DNA of 64,000 nucleotides, taken from the NCBI RefSeq assembly GCF_900108225.1, contig NZ_FNUZ01000007.1, positions 124,001 to 188,000 of the forward strand, given 5' to 3'. Made by a program: the position numbers and the translations under genes. Numbering within the stretch: position 1 is the first letter of the stretch; each line of letters starts with the position of its first letter. The notes below the pieces were generated by a model. The model made no database searches and was not told the origin of the DNA. It saw only the letters and a program-made list of their open reading frames with translations. Source of the DNA: Thalassococcus halodurans. GTDB lineage: Bacteria; Pseudomonadota; Alphaproteobacteria; Rhodobacterales; Rhodobacteraceae. Of this stretch, positions 44,861 through 54,033 are shown piece by piece.

Positions 44861-46048
44861 TCAGTTAAATGCGGTGCAAGAAGATTCAGGCTTATCCAAC
44901 CCGAGTGTATCGAGCGGCGAAACCTGATGCAGGAACCCGTCCTGCGGCGACACGCTGACTGTTATCCGCCCGTCATAAAGCAGAATTGGCTGGCGCAACT
45001 GGCCGTTCCAAGGCCGGAACGTCACTGGCACGCCCTTGAAGGCGGCCAGTTCGAATTCATCACTGATCGCATAGTCCAGAATGGTCTGCGGATCGTTTGA
45101 CGAGGTCCGGATCACCGCCTCGCCCAGCACGCGCAGGGACAGCCAGACCTGATAATCCTCTTCACGGATATAGCGGCCTGTCAGTTCTTCGAACCGGCGC
45201 TGGAACTGGGTCGCGCCCCATGCCTCATGCGCGCCGTGGATTGTCACAGGCCGCAGCCCCGCCGCCCCCATCACAGGGCGCGGTGTCCACAAATGGAACG
45301 GAAGGTATGGCGCGAACACGTCGGACTCATCGGCGGCGATCACCACCTCGTGGTCGTCGGCATCTTGGGTAAAGACCGGCAACTGACGCTGAACCAGAAC
45401 GTGGCCCGTATCGGTACGGCGCGACCCGCCGGTGTCTTCGAACTCACGCTCTTCTGCGATACGCCCGCCGAATTTCTTTGCCGCACGGCGATAGGCACCA
45501 GCCAAAGCCTGATCTTCGGGGTTCGAGCCGTGGATCAGGAACCAGCGCGGCCAGCGCTTCCACAAGGCAAACTGCGCCACCGCATCGGCCCGCATCGCGC
45601 GGGATGGCGCCACATGCAAAACGTTTGCGCGGCATTCATTGTCACGCAGCGCAACGCCCTCGGCCTGCGCGTTAAACACCACCGCCCCATCCTGTGCAGC
45701 GCGGTCCGCCAGTCGGGTCAGATCGGCATCATCGGCCATCAGAATGATGAACCTGATCCCGTCGGCCAGGATCGCATCCAGCGCGGCATCGGCCTCTTCT
45801 GGCGGCACGGCAACTGTCGTGGTTTCATAGGTGTGGCCAAGGAACGTGCCCGTGGTACCGTTGTCTTCATCCGCTAGCTGCGCACCGGCAAAGCCATTGT
45901 CTTCTGGGAATTTTTCGTAACGCGAAATCGGTGCTAGACGCGGGGGATCAATCCGCAGCACAGCCGCCTTGATTTCCAAAGCCGCCAAATCTATCGACAT
46001 GCCGCCCCACATGAGGGCCGCAAGAAACACCATCAGGATGCGTTGCAA
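44861..46048 (-). CDS. Periplasmic binding-like protein of PQQ alcohol dehydrogenase systems
   Basis: About 395 residues. The TTG at 46048 is chosen because GGGAGG lies six bases before it; the next ATG is at 46033. Signal peptide (MVFLAALMWGG) then a type I (branched-chain amino-acid-like) binding fold, with ILADGIRFIILMADDADLTRLADRA and WPRWFLIHGSNPEDQALAGAYRRAAKKFG. Two Cys occur, one in the centre (NECRAN) and one at the C-terminus (SSCTAFN). Matches the binding-protein family named for PQQ-dependent alcohol dehydrogenase systems (TIGR03863-like). First gene of the minus-strand accessory operon. Confidence 0.83.
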   Translation of the reverse strand: MQRILMVFLAALMWGGMSIDLAALEIKAAVLRIDPPRLAPISRYEKFPEDNGFAGAQLADEDNGTTGTFLGHTYETTTVAVPPEEADAALDAILADGIRFIILMADDADLTRLADRAAQDGAVVFNAQAEGVALRDNECRANVLHVAPSRAMRADAVAQFALWKRWPRWFLIHGSNPEDQALAGAYRRAAKKFGGRIAEEREFEDTGGSRRTDTGHVLVQRQLPVFTQDADDHEVVIAADESDVFAPYLPFHLWTPRPVMGAAGLRPVTIHGAHEAWGATQFQRRFEELTGRYIREEDYQVWLSLRVLGEAVIRTSSNDPQTILDYAISDEFELAAFKGVPVTFRPWNGQLRQPILLYDGRITVSVSPQDGFLHQVSPLDTLGLDKPESSCTAFN

Positions 46049-46082
46049 ATTTTCCTCCCTTGCCGTTCTAACGACGGCTGCG

Positions 46083-46111
46083 TTGACTGTGCCACACACC
46101 ACGCATACGTG
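46083..46111 (+). promoter_or_regulatory. Candidate sigma-70 promoter for the plus-strand PQQ accessory genes
   Basis: TTGACT at 46083-46088, a 17-base spacer, then TACGTG at 46106-46111. The -10 box is weak. It lies in the divergent region between the two accessory operons, with CCGTTCTAACGACGG at 46063-46077 as a possible operator. Confidence 0.3.
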
Positions 46112-46157
46112 AACCGATACTTTTGGAGCATTGAAGCCCAAGGCCCCGAGTTTCACC

Positions 46158-46676
46158 ATGACCGATATGAAGTGGATCGCGGCCTTTTTCCTGACCTGTC
46201 TGGCACCCATTGTGGCGGCGCAACAGCCCGCCCAGCCTGACTTTGATCACAGTGCAAAGGTTGCGTTCTTCGGCATCACATATCTGGATGAATCGCTGCA
46301 AACCCAAACATATGGCCCTGATCCGGCGGAATTCGCGCGGATCGAGATGCTAGAAGACATGGTGCGCGACTGGTTTTCCGAGGCAGGTCTGTCCTTTGTT
46401 GATCTCACACCCGCCGAGGAAGACATCAATCGCGTCGTCAATCTGGCGAAATGCTACGGCTGTGATTCGCGGATCGCGGTCAAACTGGGGGCCCAGTATT
46501 CACTTGTCGGTGAGGTGCAGAAGGTGTCGAACCTGATCCTTTCCATGAACCTGCAGTTGCGCGATGCCGCGACAGGGAACATGGTACGGGGACGGGTTGT
46601 CGATATCCGCGCCAACAACGACGAGGCATGGGCTCGGGGCATGCGCTACATCCTGAAAAATGCATTCTTCAACTGA
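46158..46676 (+). CDS. Exported DUF3280/DUF2380-type protein, PQQ cluster
   Basis: 172 residues from the ATG at 46158 (an ATG at 46167 and a TTG at 46131 are alternatives). Signal peptide (MKWIAAFFLTCLAPIVAA) then an alpha/beta domain with KVAFFGITYLDESLQT, LVGEVQKVSNLILSMNLQLRDAATG and RGMRYILKNAFF. It contains a CYGCDSRIAVKLGA segment with two close Cys. Such proteins recur in quinoprotein dehydrogenase clusters; molecular role unknown. Confidence 0.75.
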   Translation: MTDMKWIAAFFLTCLAPIVAAQQPAQPDFDHSAKVAFFGITYLDESLQTQTYGPDPAEFARIEMLEDMVRDWFSEAGLSFVDLTPAEEDINRVVNLAKCYGCDSRIAVKLGAQYSLVGEVQKVSNLILSMNLQLRDAATGNMVRGRVVDIRANNDEAWARGMRYILKNAFFN

Positions 46677-46696
46677 CGAGGAGACAGAGAAGAACA

Positions 46697-47239
46697 ATGA
46701 AACGGTTTTCAATTCTCATGGCGGTCCTGGGCTTTCTGCTGCCCGCCATGGCCATGGCCCACGGGCCCACACGGCAAAAGGTGACGCTGACCACAGAAGT
46801 GGCCGCTGAACCCGCCGAAGTCTGGGCCGCAATCGGCAACTTTCAGGACATGTCCTGGCATCCTGCGGTCGCCGCCACCAACGGTGAAGGCGGCAATGAG
46901 CTGGACGCAACACGCGTTCTAAGCCTTGGTGCTGCGGACGGCCCGACAATCGCAGAGGTTCTGTACAAGTTCAGCGATGAAAAGATGTCGTATTCCTACC
47001 GGATCACCGACGTCGCCGTCGAAGTTCTGCCGGTCACCAACTATTCGTCGCACCTGACGGTCAAACCCCGCGATGGCGGTGGCTCGATCGTGGAATGGCG
47101 CGGCGCGTTCTATCGCGGCTACCCGAACAACGATCCACCGCCCGAACTGAGCGATGAGGCCGCGATCAACGCCGTCACAGGCGTATACCAGCAAGGTCTT
47201 GATGCATTGGTCGAGAAGTTCGGTGCCCCGAACTCCTAA
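46697..47239 (+). CDS. SRPBCC family protein, MxaD-like
   Basis: 180 residues; start at 46697 (GAGGAGACAGAGAAGAACA upstream). Signal peptide (cleavage near AMA-HG), then a START/polyketide-cyclase-like fold: VAAEPAEVWAAIGNFQDMSWHPAV, YKFSDEKMSYSYRI, SIVEWRGAFYRGYPNNDPPP. MxaD homologues influence electron transfer between methanol dehydrogenase and its cytochrome. The preceding gene ends 20 bases upstream and its own 3' end overlaps the next gene. Confidence 0.85.
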   Translation: MKRFSILMAVLGFLLPAMAMAHGPTRQKVTLTTEVAAEPAEVWAAIGNFQDMSWHPAVAATNGEGGNELDATRVLSLGAADGPTIAEVLYKFSDEKMSYSYRITDVAVEVLPVTNYSSHLTVKPRDGGGSIVEWRGAFYRGYPNNDPPPELSDEAAINAVTGVYQQGLDALVEKFGAPNS

Positions 47240-48161
47240 GGCCCTTTGCCTGATCCTGTCCCTCGCGGCCCTACCGGCTGCGGGGGACATTGCCTTTGTG
47301 ACGAACCAGAACGGCGAGGAACTCAGCGTTCTGGACCTAAGCGCAGGCACCGAAATCAACCGCATCCCCCTGCCCGGCCAACCGGCAGGCATCGCGGTTC
47401 ACGGAACACATATCTTTACCGTTTCACCCGAGGCCAAGACGGTACGCCGCTTTGACCGCGCCACCATGACCGAACAGGCCCGCGTCACACTGGACGGCGG
47501 CCCGACGGGCATCGCCTATGATCCCACACGCGACAGGCTGTTTATCTCGGACTGGTTCAACACGCGGCTTTGGGCGCTGGATGGTGCGACGCTGACCGTA
47601 CAGGCGGAACTGGCCACAGGGGTATCGCCCTCGGGCATCGCGGTGTCCGACGATGGCCGCTGGATTGCCTCGGCCGACAGGGATTCAGACCAGGTGTCGA
47701 TCTTCGACGCCGAAACGCTGGACCTGCACAAAGTGGTACCCGTGGGCGTCCGTCCCTATGGCCTGCGCTTTGATGATCAGCACCGCCTGTTTGTCGGCAA
47801 CGTGGGCACCAACGATGTGTCGGTCATCATCCCCGACACAGGCGAGATCATCGCAACCGTACCCGTGGGCGACCGCCCCTATGGCGTCGCCTTTGCCAAA
47901 GGCCGCGCCTTTGTCACCAACCAATATGAAAACACCATCACCGTCATCGACCTGACCACCTTGGAACCCATCAAAACCATCGAGGGCGGCGAATATCCCG
48001 AAGGCATTGACGCCACAGAAGACGAAACCACCATTGTTGTGGCAAACTGGTTTGAAAATACCGTCACCTTGATTGACGCCGAAACCCTAGAGATTACCGG
48101 CGACATAGAAACGGGGGACGGTCCACGCGCCTTTGGCGTGTTCATTTTAGGGGAGGACTAG
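47223..48161 (+). CDS. YncE-like YVTN beta-propeller protein, PQQ cluster
   Basis: 312 residues if started at the GTG at 47223, behind GAGAAG; this gives a good signal peptide (VPRTPKALCLILSLAALPAA). Upstream in-frame ATG codons lack one. About seven YVTN/NHL blades (GEELSVLDLSAGTEINRIPLPG; SVIIPDTGEIIATVPVGDRPYG; TITVIDLTTLEPIKTIEGG). Overlaps the MxaD-like gene by 17 bases. Distinct in sequence from the propeller at 43871-44845. Confidence 0.85.
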   Translation: MPRTPKALCLILSLAALPAAGDIAFVTNQNGEELSVLDLSAGTEINRIPLPGQPAGIAVHGTHIFTVSPEAKTVRRFDRATMTEQARVTLDGGPTGIAYDPTRDRLFISDWFNTRLWALDGATLTVQAELATGVSPSGIAVSDDGRWIASADRDSDQVSIFDAETLDLHKVVPVGVRPYGLRFDDQHRLFVGNVGTNDVSVIIPDTGEIIATVPVGDRPYGVAFAKGRAFVTNQYENTITVIDLTTLEPIKTIEGGEYPEGIDATEDETTIVVANWFENTVTLIDAETLEITGDIETGDGPRAFGVFILGED

Positions 48162-48162
48162 A

Positions 48163-48969
48163 ATGAAGGGATTTCTACTAACCACCGCATTCACCGCGCT
48201 CGCGCTGCCCGCCGTGGCAGGCGAAAGCTGGGACAATGTTCGTGCCCAGCTTTATGGCGATAAGGCGCTATTGGACGGCACGCAGGTGATTGCGCTGGAT
48301 GTGCCCTATCGAAGCCCCAACGATGGCCGCACCCAGATCGCCGCCCATGTCGCGGCCCCTGCGGGCAAACGGCTGGGCGAAATCACTGTGGTCTTGGATG
48401 AAAACCCGATGCCCGTGTCCGCGGTCTTCGAAATGGATCAGCCGCAAGAACGGTTTTTCTTCGACGTCACCATGCGCGTCAACGGCCCTACCCCGCTGCA
48501 CGTCGTGGCTGAAACCACCGACGGCGCGCTTTACGTGGTCGAGGGGTTTGTGAAGACCTCGGGCCAAGGGGCCTGCGCCGCCCCGCCGGGAACCGATATG
48601 GAAGAGGCGCTGGCCACGCTCGGAAATATGACGATCGGCGTGGATTCCCTTAAATCCGGCGGTGCGCTGGATAAGCTTGCCGCACTCAGCCAACGGCAAC
48701 GCCAGCTTGATCTGGATATCTCGCACCCGTCGAACTCTGGCATGCAGATGGATCAGATCACCCTTCTGTTCGTCCCGATGCGTTATGTCGAAGACGTCCA
48801 GATCGATCTGGACGGCGGCGGATACGTGGGCATGACGGGGTCGATTTCCTTATCGGAAAACCCCCGCGTCAGCCTGTCTGTGCCTGCGCAAACCCAATCG
48901 GTGGATGTCACCATGACAGACACCGACGGGTTCACCAGCCACGCGCACAAGGACCTTGCCGGTTTCTAG
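48163..48969 (+). CDS. Quinoprotein dehydrogenase-associated SoxYZ-like carrier protein
   Basis: 268 residues with a signal peptide (cleavage near AVA-GE). The N-terminal half is SoxY-like; a Cys-bearing arm GQGACAAPPG with Cys138 replaces the usual terminal GGCG. The C-terminal half (about 175-268) is SoxZ-like (ISHPSNSGMQMDQ; DGFTSHAHKDL). Fits the fused SoxYZ carrier family tied to quinoprotein dehydrogenases (TIGR04557-like). No other sox genes occur here, so a sulfur-oxidation role is unlikely. Four-base convergent overlap with the CoA-ligase gene. Confidence 0.85.
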   Translation: MKGFLLTTAFTALALPAVAGESWDNVRAQLYGDKALLDGTQVIALDVPYRSPNDGRTQIAAHVAAPAGKRLGEITVVLDENPMPVSAVFEMDQPQERFFFDVTMRVNGPTPLHVVAETTDGALYVVEGFVKTSGQGACAAPPGTDMEEALATLGNMTIGVDSLKSGGALDKLAALSQRQRQLDLDISHPSNSGMQMDQITLLFVPMRYVEDVQIDLDGGGYVGMTGSISLSENPRVSLSVPAQTQSVDVTMTDTDGFTSHAHKDLAGF

Positions 48970-50474
48970 GCCTCGACCTGCGCCAGTTCCGCTGCGAAGT
49001 GATCCAGCAGACGATGTTTCAGGATCTTGCCCGTCGCCGTCGCGGGCAAGACATCGGTCAGGATGATCCGGTTGGGGCGTTTGTAAGCAGACAGCGTCGT
49101 CTTGACGAATGCGGTCAGATCATCCGGAGTGACATCCGCCGTAGGACCCACCTGCACAAAGGCCAGCACCTCTTCGTTGCCCTCAACCGTCCGGCCAATC
49201 ACAGCCGATTGCACCACCTGCGGATGGTCATTCAGCGCGGCTTCGACCTCGGGCGGATAGACGTTGAAACCGCCACGAATGATCAGTTCCTTGCTGCGCC
49301 CCACAATATGCAAACGGCCTTCTTCATCGATGCGCCCCAGATCGCCGGTGCGCATATAGCCGTCCTCGGTGATCGCCGCCGCCGTCAGATCGGGCGCGCG
49401 GAAATAGCCCTTCATCACCTGCGGGCCTTTGACCTGCACTTCGCCCACTCCGGCCTCGGAGCCGACTGTTTCGTCCAGCCTGACCAGAGTTTCAGGCAGC
49501 GGCGGACCCACCGAAATATCGGGGTGCCCGATAGGATGCTGCGTGCCCGACACCCCCGCCGTGGTTTCCGTCATGCCATAGCCGTTCTGCAGCGCGATGC
49601 CATAAAACGCCTCGGCCTTGCGTTTCCACGTGGGATCAAGCGGCGCGGCACCTGACGACACATAGCGAAGTGATTTGTTCTGCAACGTGCTGTGCCCATG
49701 CTCGGCGGCAAAGGCCATCAACAACGCGTGCATCTGCGGCACCGCAGGCAGCACCGTGACCCCGCCTTCCAATGCCTCGTACAACGCCTTGGGCGTGAAC
49801 CGTGCGGCCAGCTGGATCGTCGCCCCCACAAGGGTCGAGGCCATCAGCATCGACGCCAGCCCGAACACATGGGTCAGCGGCAGCGCGCCATAAACACGAT
49901 CTTCCGCCACCAATTTGCGCAGCCCGACCGAGGCCTCGGCCGCGTAAATCAGGTTGCCATGGGTCAACATCACACCCTTAGGGTCGCCCGTTGTACCCGT
50001 AGTATACAGAATGACCGCAATATCCTGTTCGCCCTTGGGCAGCGAAGACTGAAGTGTTCTGAAATGCACCTGTCCGGCCAAAAGCGCCTCTGGCGTGGCC
50101 GCAGCATCGTCGGCGTGTTTGCCCGCTTCCACCGATATACCTGAAGTATACAGCACCAGATCGGGGTCAGAATGCGCCTCGATCCGTGCAAGCTCGGCCC
50201 CAGACATCCGCGCGTTTACTGGAATGATCCACGCGCCGATCCGGCTGGCAGCAAAAATCGCCACGGGCAGCACAACGGCATTTTCCGCAACAGCCAACAA
50301 ACGCCCGCCAGCCTCCAGCCCATGATCCCGCAACGCGGCTTCCATCTGGTCGATCATCGCGCCGTACTGGTTCCACGTGATCGGCGTTTCATCCGCATCG
50401 ATCATCGCCAGCGCGTCGGCCCGCCCCGCCAGATGCGGGGCCAGCAGATCGTCAATCCGTTCGGCTTTTGTCAT
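48966..50474 (-). CDS. Acyl-CoA synthetase (AMP-forming), PimA-like
   Basis: 502 residues from the ATG at 50474 behind GGGAGGGTGCC. ANL superfamily motifs: ILYTTGTTGDPKGVMLTHGN (~160-180), NGYGMTETTAGVSG (~305), RTGDLGRIDEEGRLHIVGRSK (~380-400) and the C-terminal Lys in TATGKILKHRLLD. Activates a carboxylic acid to its CoA thioester. Last gene of an operon whose other members match the pimelate (pim) beta-oxidation set. Confidence 0.9.
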   Translation of the reverse strand: MTKAERIDDLLAPHLAGRADALAMIDADETPITWNQYGAMIDQMEAALRDHGLEAGGRLLAVAENAVVLPVAIFAASRIGAWIIPVNARMSGAELARIEAHSDPDLVLYTSGISVEAGKHADDAAATPEALLAGQVHFRTLQSSLPKGEQDIAVILYTTGTTGDPKGVMLTHGNLIYAAEASVGLRKLVAEDRVYGALPLTHVFGLASMLMASTLVGATIQLAARFTPKALYEALEGGVTVLPAVPQMHALLMAFAAEHGHSTLQNKSLRYVSSGAAPLDPTWKRKAEAFYGIALQNGYGMTETTAGVSGTQHPIGHPDISVGPPLPETLVRLDETVGSEAGVGEVQVKGPQVMKGYFRAPDLTAAAITEDGYMRTGDLGRIDEEGRLHIVGRSKELIIRGGFNVYPPEVEAALNDHPQVVQSAVIGRTVEGNEEVLAFVQVGPTADVTPDDLTAFVKTTLSAYKRPNRIILTDVLPATATGKILKHRLLDHFAAELAQVEA

Positions 50475-50504
50475 GGCACCCTCCCCTGATGCGCTGAGCA
50501 CAAC

Positions 50505-51638
50505 TTACGCTGCAGACAGACGGATGAACCGTTCCAGATGGAAATCCGTATCGCCAAAGCGGTGGTCGACCATGGTCAGACGTTTGGCGAAATGTGACAG
50601 CGCATATTCCTGCGTCATGCCAATCCCACCATGCATCTGGATCGACTCTTCCACCACCTGACGCGCAACACGCCCGATCAGGTTTTTCGTGGCCGAGACA
50701 TGACGTTCGCGTTCCACACGATCACCGTCCAGATTGCCCGCAAGGTTGATCACCGCGGACCGCGCCTGTTCGATTTCAATCAACACATCTGCCATCCGGT
50801 GTTGCAGCACTTGGAATTTGCCAATCGGCTGGCCGAACTGTTTGCGCTGGCTCAGATAGTCGGTGGTCAGGGTCTTGATGGTTTCCATCAACCCCAGCGC
50901 CTCTGCCGCGATGGCGCAGGTGGCGCGTGCATTGGCATCTTCCAACGCGGCAAATGCCTGCCCTTCGGCACCCAGCAGGGCATCGCCCCCGACAGTCACA
51001 TCCGTCAACGTCACCTCAGCCGCGCGGCCGCCACCATTCAACGGATAGCTGCGCATCTCAACGCCGTCCTGCCCCACAGGCACAAGGAACAGCGAAATCC
51101 CGTCCTGATCCATCGCGTTCCCCGAGGTCCGCGCGGACACGATCAGCATCTGCGCCGACGGCGCGCCCACAACCACAGCCTTGCGTCCGTTAAGGACATA
51201 GCCATCACCCTGCGCCTTGGCCGTCGCCTCAACCCGTGACAGGTCATAACGGCTGTTCGGTTCGCCATGCGCAAAAGCCACCTGCACCGCACCGCCGATG
51301 ATCTCATCCACCAACCCGCGCTGCGTGTCGTTACCCAAAGCGGCGATCAGACCGCCCGACAGCACGCCCACATCCAGCAGCGGCTCGACCAGACCCGCGC
51401 GGCCCGTTTCCTCGAACACCAAGCTCAGGTCAAACCCCGCGCCACCAAAGCCGCCGTCTTCTTCGGAAAACAGCGCGCCGATGACACCCATTTCCGCCAG
51501 ACCGGCCCAAAGGCCCACATCATGCCCCGCTTCGCTTTCGGTCGCAGCCGCCAGCCCTTCGTGCGTCACGCTTTCAGACAGATAGCGCCGCAGGCCGTCC
51601 TGAAGCATCTGCCGTTCTTCGGTAAGTTCAAAGTTCAT
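50505..51638 (-). CDS. Acyl-CoA dehydrogenase, PimD-like small subunit
   Basis: 377 residues with the three-domain acyl-CoA dehydrogenase layout (N-terminal helical 1-115, central beta 116-220, C-terminal helical). Motif QMHGGIGMTQEYALSHFAKRL near the C-terminus. Adjacent to a second, different acyl-CoA dehydrogenase, as in PimC/PimD heteromeric dehydrogenases. Confidence 0.88.
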   Translation of the reverse strand: MNFELTEERQMLQDGLRRYLSESVTHEGLAAATESEAGHDVGLWAGLAEMGVIGALFSEEDGGFGGAGFDLSLVFEETGRAGLVEPLLDVGVLSGGLIAALGNDTQRGLVDEIIGGAVQVAFAHGEPNSRYDLSRVEATAKAQGDGYVLNGRKAVVVGAPSAQMLIVSARTSGNAMDQDGISLFLVPVGQDGVEMRSYPLNGGGRAAEVTLTDVTVGGDALLGAEGQAFAALEDANARATCAIAAEALGLMETIKTLTTDYLSQRKQFGQPIGKFQVLQHRMADVLIEIEQARSAVINLAGNLDGDRVERERHVSATKNLIGRVARQVVEESIQMHGGIGMTQEYALSHFAKRLTMVDHRFGDTDFHLERFIRLSAA

Positions 51639-51641
51639 GGA

Positions 51642-52838
51642 TCACAGCCCCAGAATTGCTTTGCTGATGATCTGGCGCTGCACTTCGTTCGAGCCGCCAT
51701 AGATCGACAGTTTTCGGTTGTTGAAATAAGCCTGCGTGCCCGCCATCGCGTACTCCGGCCCGACCGGATCAGCATTGCTGCCGGCCTCCAGTTCCTCGGA
51801 TACAAACGGCGCGGCATAGGGGCCAATCGCCTGCCGAGTGAGCGCATTGATCTCTTGCCGGATGATTGTGCCTTTGACCTTCAGCATCGAGCTTTCCGCA
51901 CCGGGCGCATTGCCTGCCGCCGCCGCCGCGATCACGCGCAGGTTCGTGGTCGCCATCGCCATCAGGTCAATTTCGACCTGCGCCAAACGCCCCGCAAAAA
52001 ACGGGTTCTGGATTAGCGGCTGACCACCGGATTGTTCCAGCCCCGCAATCCGCCGCAAGTTCGCCAGCCCCTGACGGGCAAAGCCCACGCCTGCGATGTT
52101 CGTGCGTTCGTGGGTCAGCAGATACTTGGCATAGGTCCAGCCCTTGTTCTCCTCGCCCACAAGGTTTTCGACCGGCACACGCACGTTGTCGAACCAGACC
52201 TCGTTCACCTCGGCCTCGCCATCCAGCAGAACAATCGGGCGCACTTCGACGCCAGGCGTGTCCATGTCGACCAGAAGGAAGGAAATGCCTTCCTGCGGCT
52301 TGCCCTCTTTCGAGGTGCGCACAAGGCAGAAGATCATGTTGGCGTACTGGCCCAGCGTGGTCCATGTCTTCTGACCGTTCACCACGTAATGATCGCCATC
52401 GCGCACCGCCGTGGTTTTCACACTGGCAAGGTCCGACCCCGCCCCCGGTTCGGAATAGCCCTGACACCACCAGTCATCCCCGTTCAGGATACGCGGCAAC
52501 CAATAGTCCTTTTGCTGCTGATTGCCGAACTTCTGCAGAACCGGCCCCAGCATGTGCAGACCGAACGGCACGATGCGCGGGGCACCGGCGGCGGTTGTTT
52601 CCATCTCGAAGATATGGCGCTGCACAGCATCCCATCCGGTACCGCCATATTCAGGCGCCCACGTTGCGGCCAGCCAGCCCCGTTCGTTCAGTATGGCGTG
52701 CCATTCCTCATAGTCGGCCTTGCCAAGACGTTTACCGCCTTTGACCTTATCGGACAGATGCGCAGGCAGTTTATCCTGCAGGAAACTCCGCACCTCGTCC
52801 TGAAAGGCAAGTTGTTCCGGCGTATAGCTTAGGTCCAT
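51642..52838 (-). CDS. Acyl-CoA dehydrogenase, PimC-like large subunit
   Basis: 398 residues from the ATG at 52838 (MDLSYTPEQLAFQDEVRSFL). Motifs: WCQGYSEPGAGSDLASVKT (~130-148), YVVNGQKTWTTLGQYAN, and YGGSNEVQRQIISKAILGL at the C-terminus. Resembles the large subunit of pimeloyl-CoA dehydrogenase. Upstream and in tandem with the small-subunit-like gene, three bases apart. Confidence 0.9.
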   Translation of the reverse strand: MDLSYTPEQLAFQDEVRSFLQDKLPAHLSDKVKGGKRLGKADYEEWHAILNERGWLAATWAPEYGGTGWDAVQRHIFEMETTAAGAPRIVPFGLHMLGPVLQKFGNQQQKDYWLPRILNGDDWWCQGYSEPGAGSDLASVKTTAVRDGDHYVVNGQKTWTTLGQYANMIFCLVRTSKEGKPQEGISFLLVDMDTPGVEVRPIVLLDGEAEVNEVWFDNVRVPVENLVGEENKGWTYAKYLLTHERTNIAGVGFARQGLANLRRIAGLEQSGGQPLIQNPFFAGRLAQVEIDLMAMATTNLRVIAAAAAGNAPGAESSMLKVKGTIIRQEINALTRQAIGPYAAPFVSEELEAGSNADPVGPEYAMAGTQAYFNNRKLSIYGGSNEVQRQIISKAILGL

Positions 52839-52854
52839 GGATCCATGTTCCTTC

Positions 52855-54030
52855 TTAGAAAATTTCGAACAGGCCAGCGGCCCCCTGACCGCCCCCGATA
52901 CACATAGTGACAACGCCCAGCTTGGCACCGCGGCGTTTGCCTTCGATCATCAGATGCCCCGTCATCCGCGCGCCGGTCATCCCGAAGGGATGACCCACGG
53001 AAATTGACCCGCCATTGACGTTCAGCTTGTCGTTGTCGATGCCCAGACGGTCACGGCAATAGATCAGCTGGCTGGCGAAGGCCTCGTTCAATTCCCACAG
53101 GTCGATGTCATCGACGGTCAAACCATGGCGCTCCAACAGGCGCGGCACGGCAAAGACGGGGCCGATCCCCATTTCATCCGGCGCACAGCCCGCAACGGCA
53201 AACCCAAGGTAACGCCCCAGCGGCTCCAGCCCCGCTTTCGCGGCCTCAGCCTCATCCATCATAACCAGCGCGGCAGCGCCGTCAGACAGTTGCGATGCGT
53301 TGCCTGCCGTCACGAACTGGCCCTCGCCCCGAACCGGTGTCAGGCCCTGAAGCGCATCCAAAGTGGTGGACGGACGGTTGCATTCATCCTGCGTGAACCG
53401 TGCCTCGACCATGGATGTTTCACCGGTCGCTTTGTCGGTCACCGCCTTGATAACATCCATCGGCGCGATCTCGGCGTCAAAGCGCCCCGCCTCTTGTGCC
53501 GCCGCTGTGCGCTGCTGGCTTTGCAAGGCCAGCGCATCCTGCGCGTCGCGGCTGACGCCATAGCGGTCCGCCACGATGTCGGCGGTTTCGATCATGGTCA
53601 TATACAGGTCGGGCCGGTGTTCGGTGATCCAGTCATCCGCTACCGATTTCGCAGGCGGCTGGACCAGCGAGATGGACTCAAGACCCCCCACCAGAACGGC
53701 ACGTGCCCGTTCGCCAGCGATCATCTGCCCCCCCATGGCGACCGCCTGAAGGCCCGAGGCGCAGAAGCGGTTCACGGTCGTGGCCGCGATGGTATCGGGC
53801 AGGCCCGCACGGATCACCGCCTGCCGCGCGATGTTGCGGCCTGTTTCGGCCTCGGGGTATCCGCAACCCCAGATGCTGTCTTCGATCAGCGCGGGGTCGA
53901 TGCCCGACCGTTCCACGGCGGCGGCGGCAACGTGCCCCGCCATCGTCGCGCCGTGGGTGGCGTTCAGCGCGCCGCGCTTGGCTTTGCCGATGGGTGTACG
54001 GGCGATGGAAACCAGAACTGCGTTTGTCAT
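52855..54030 (-). CDS. Acetyl-CoA acyltransferase (thiolase), PimB-like
   Basis: 391 residues. The nucleophile is Cys90 in [15 protein letters not shown]; other active-site motifs are [24 protein letters not shown] and the second Cys in [15 protein letters not shown]. Degradative thiolase cleaving 3-ketoacyl-CoA. Three bases separate it from the multifunctional gene upstream. Confidence 0.93.
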   Translation of the reverse strand: MTNAVLVSIARTPIGKAKRGALNATHGATMAGHVAAAAVERSGIDPALIEDSIWGCGYPEAETGRNIARQAVIRAGLPDTIAATTVNRFCASGLQAVAMGGQMIAGERARAVLVGGLESISLVQPPAKSVADDWITEHRPDLYMTMIETADIVADRYGVSRDAQDALALQSQQRTAAAQEAGRFDAEIAPMDVIKAVTDKATGETSMVEARFTQDECNRPSTTLDALQGLTPVRGEGQFVTAGNASQLSDGAAALVMMDEAEAAKAGLEPLGRYLGFAVAGCAPDEMGIGPVFAVPRLLERHGLTVDDIDLWELNEAFASQLIYCRDRLGIDNDKLNVNGGSISVGHPFGMTGARMTGHLMIEGKRRGAKLGVVTMCIGGGQGAAGLFEIF

Positions 54031-54033
54031 GAA

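Noticed and set aside
48163-48969. Thiosulfate oxidation (sox) function for the SoxYZ-like gene
   Set aside because: No soxAXBCD genes are present, the Cys arm is not the SoxY GGCGG terminus, and all neighbours are quinoprotein accessory genes.
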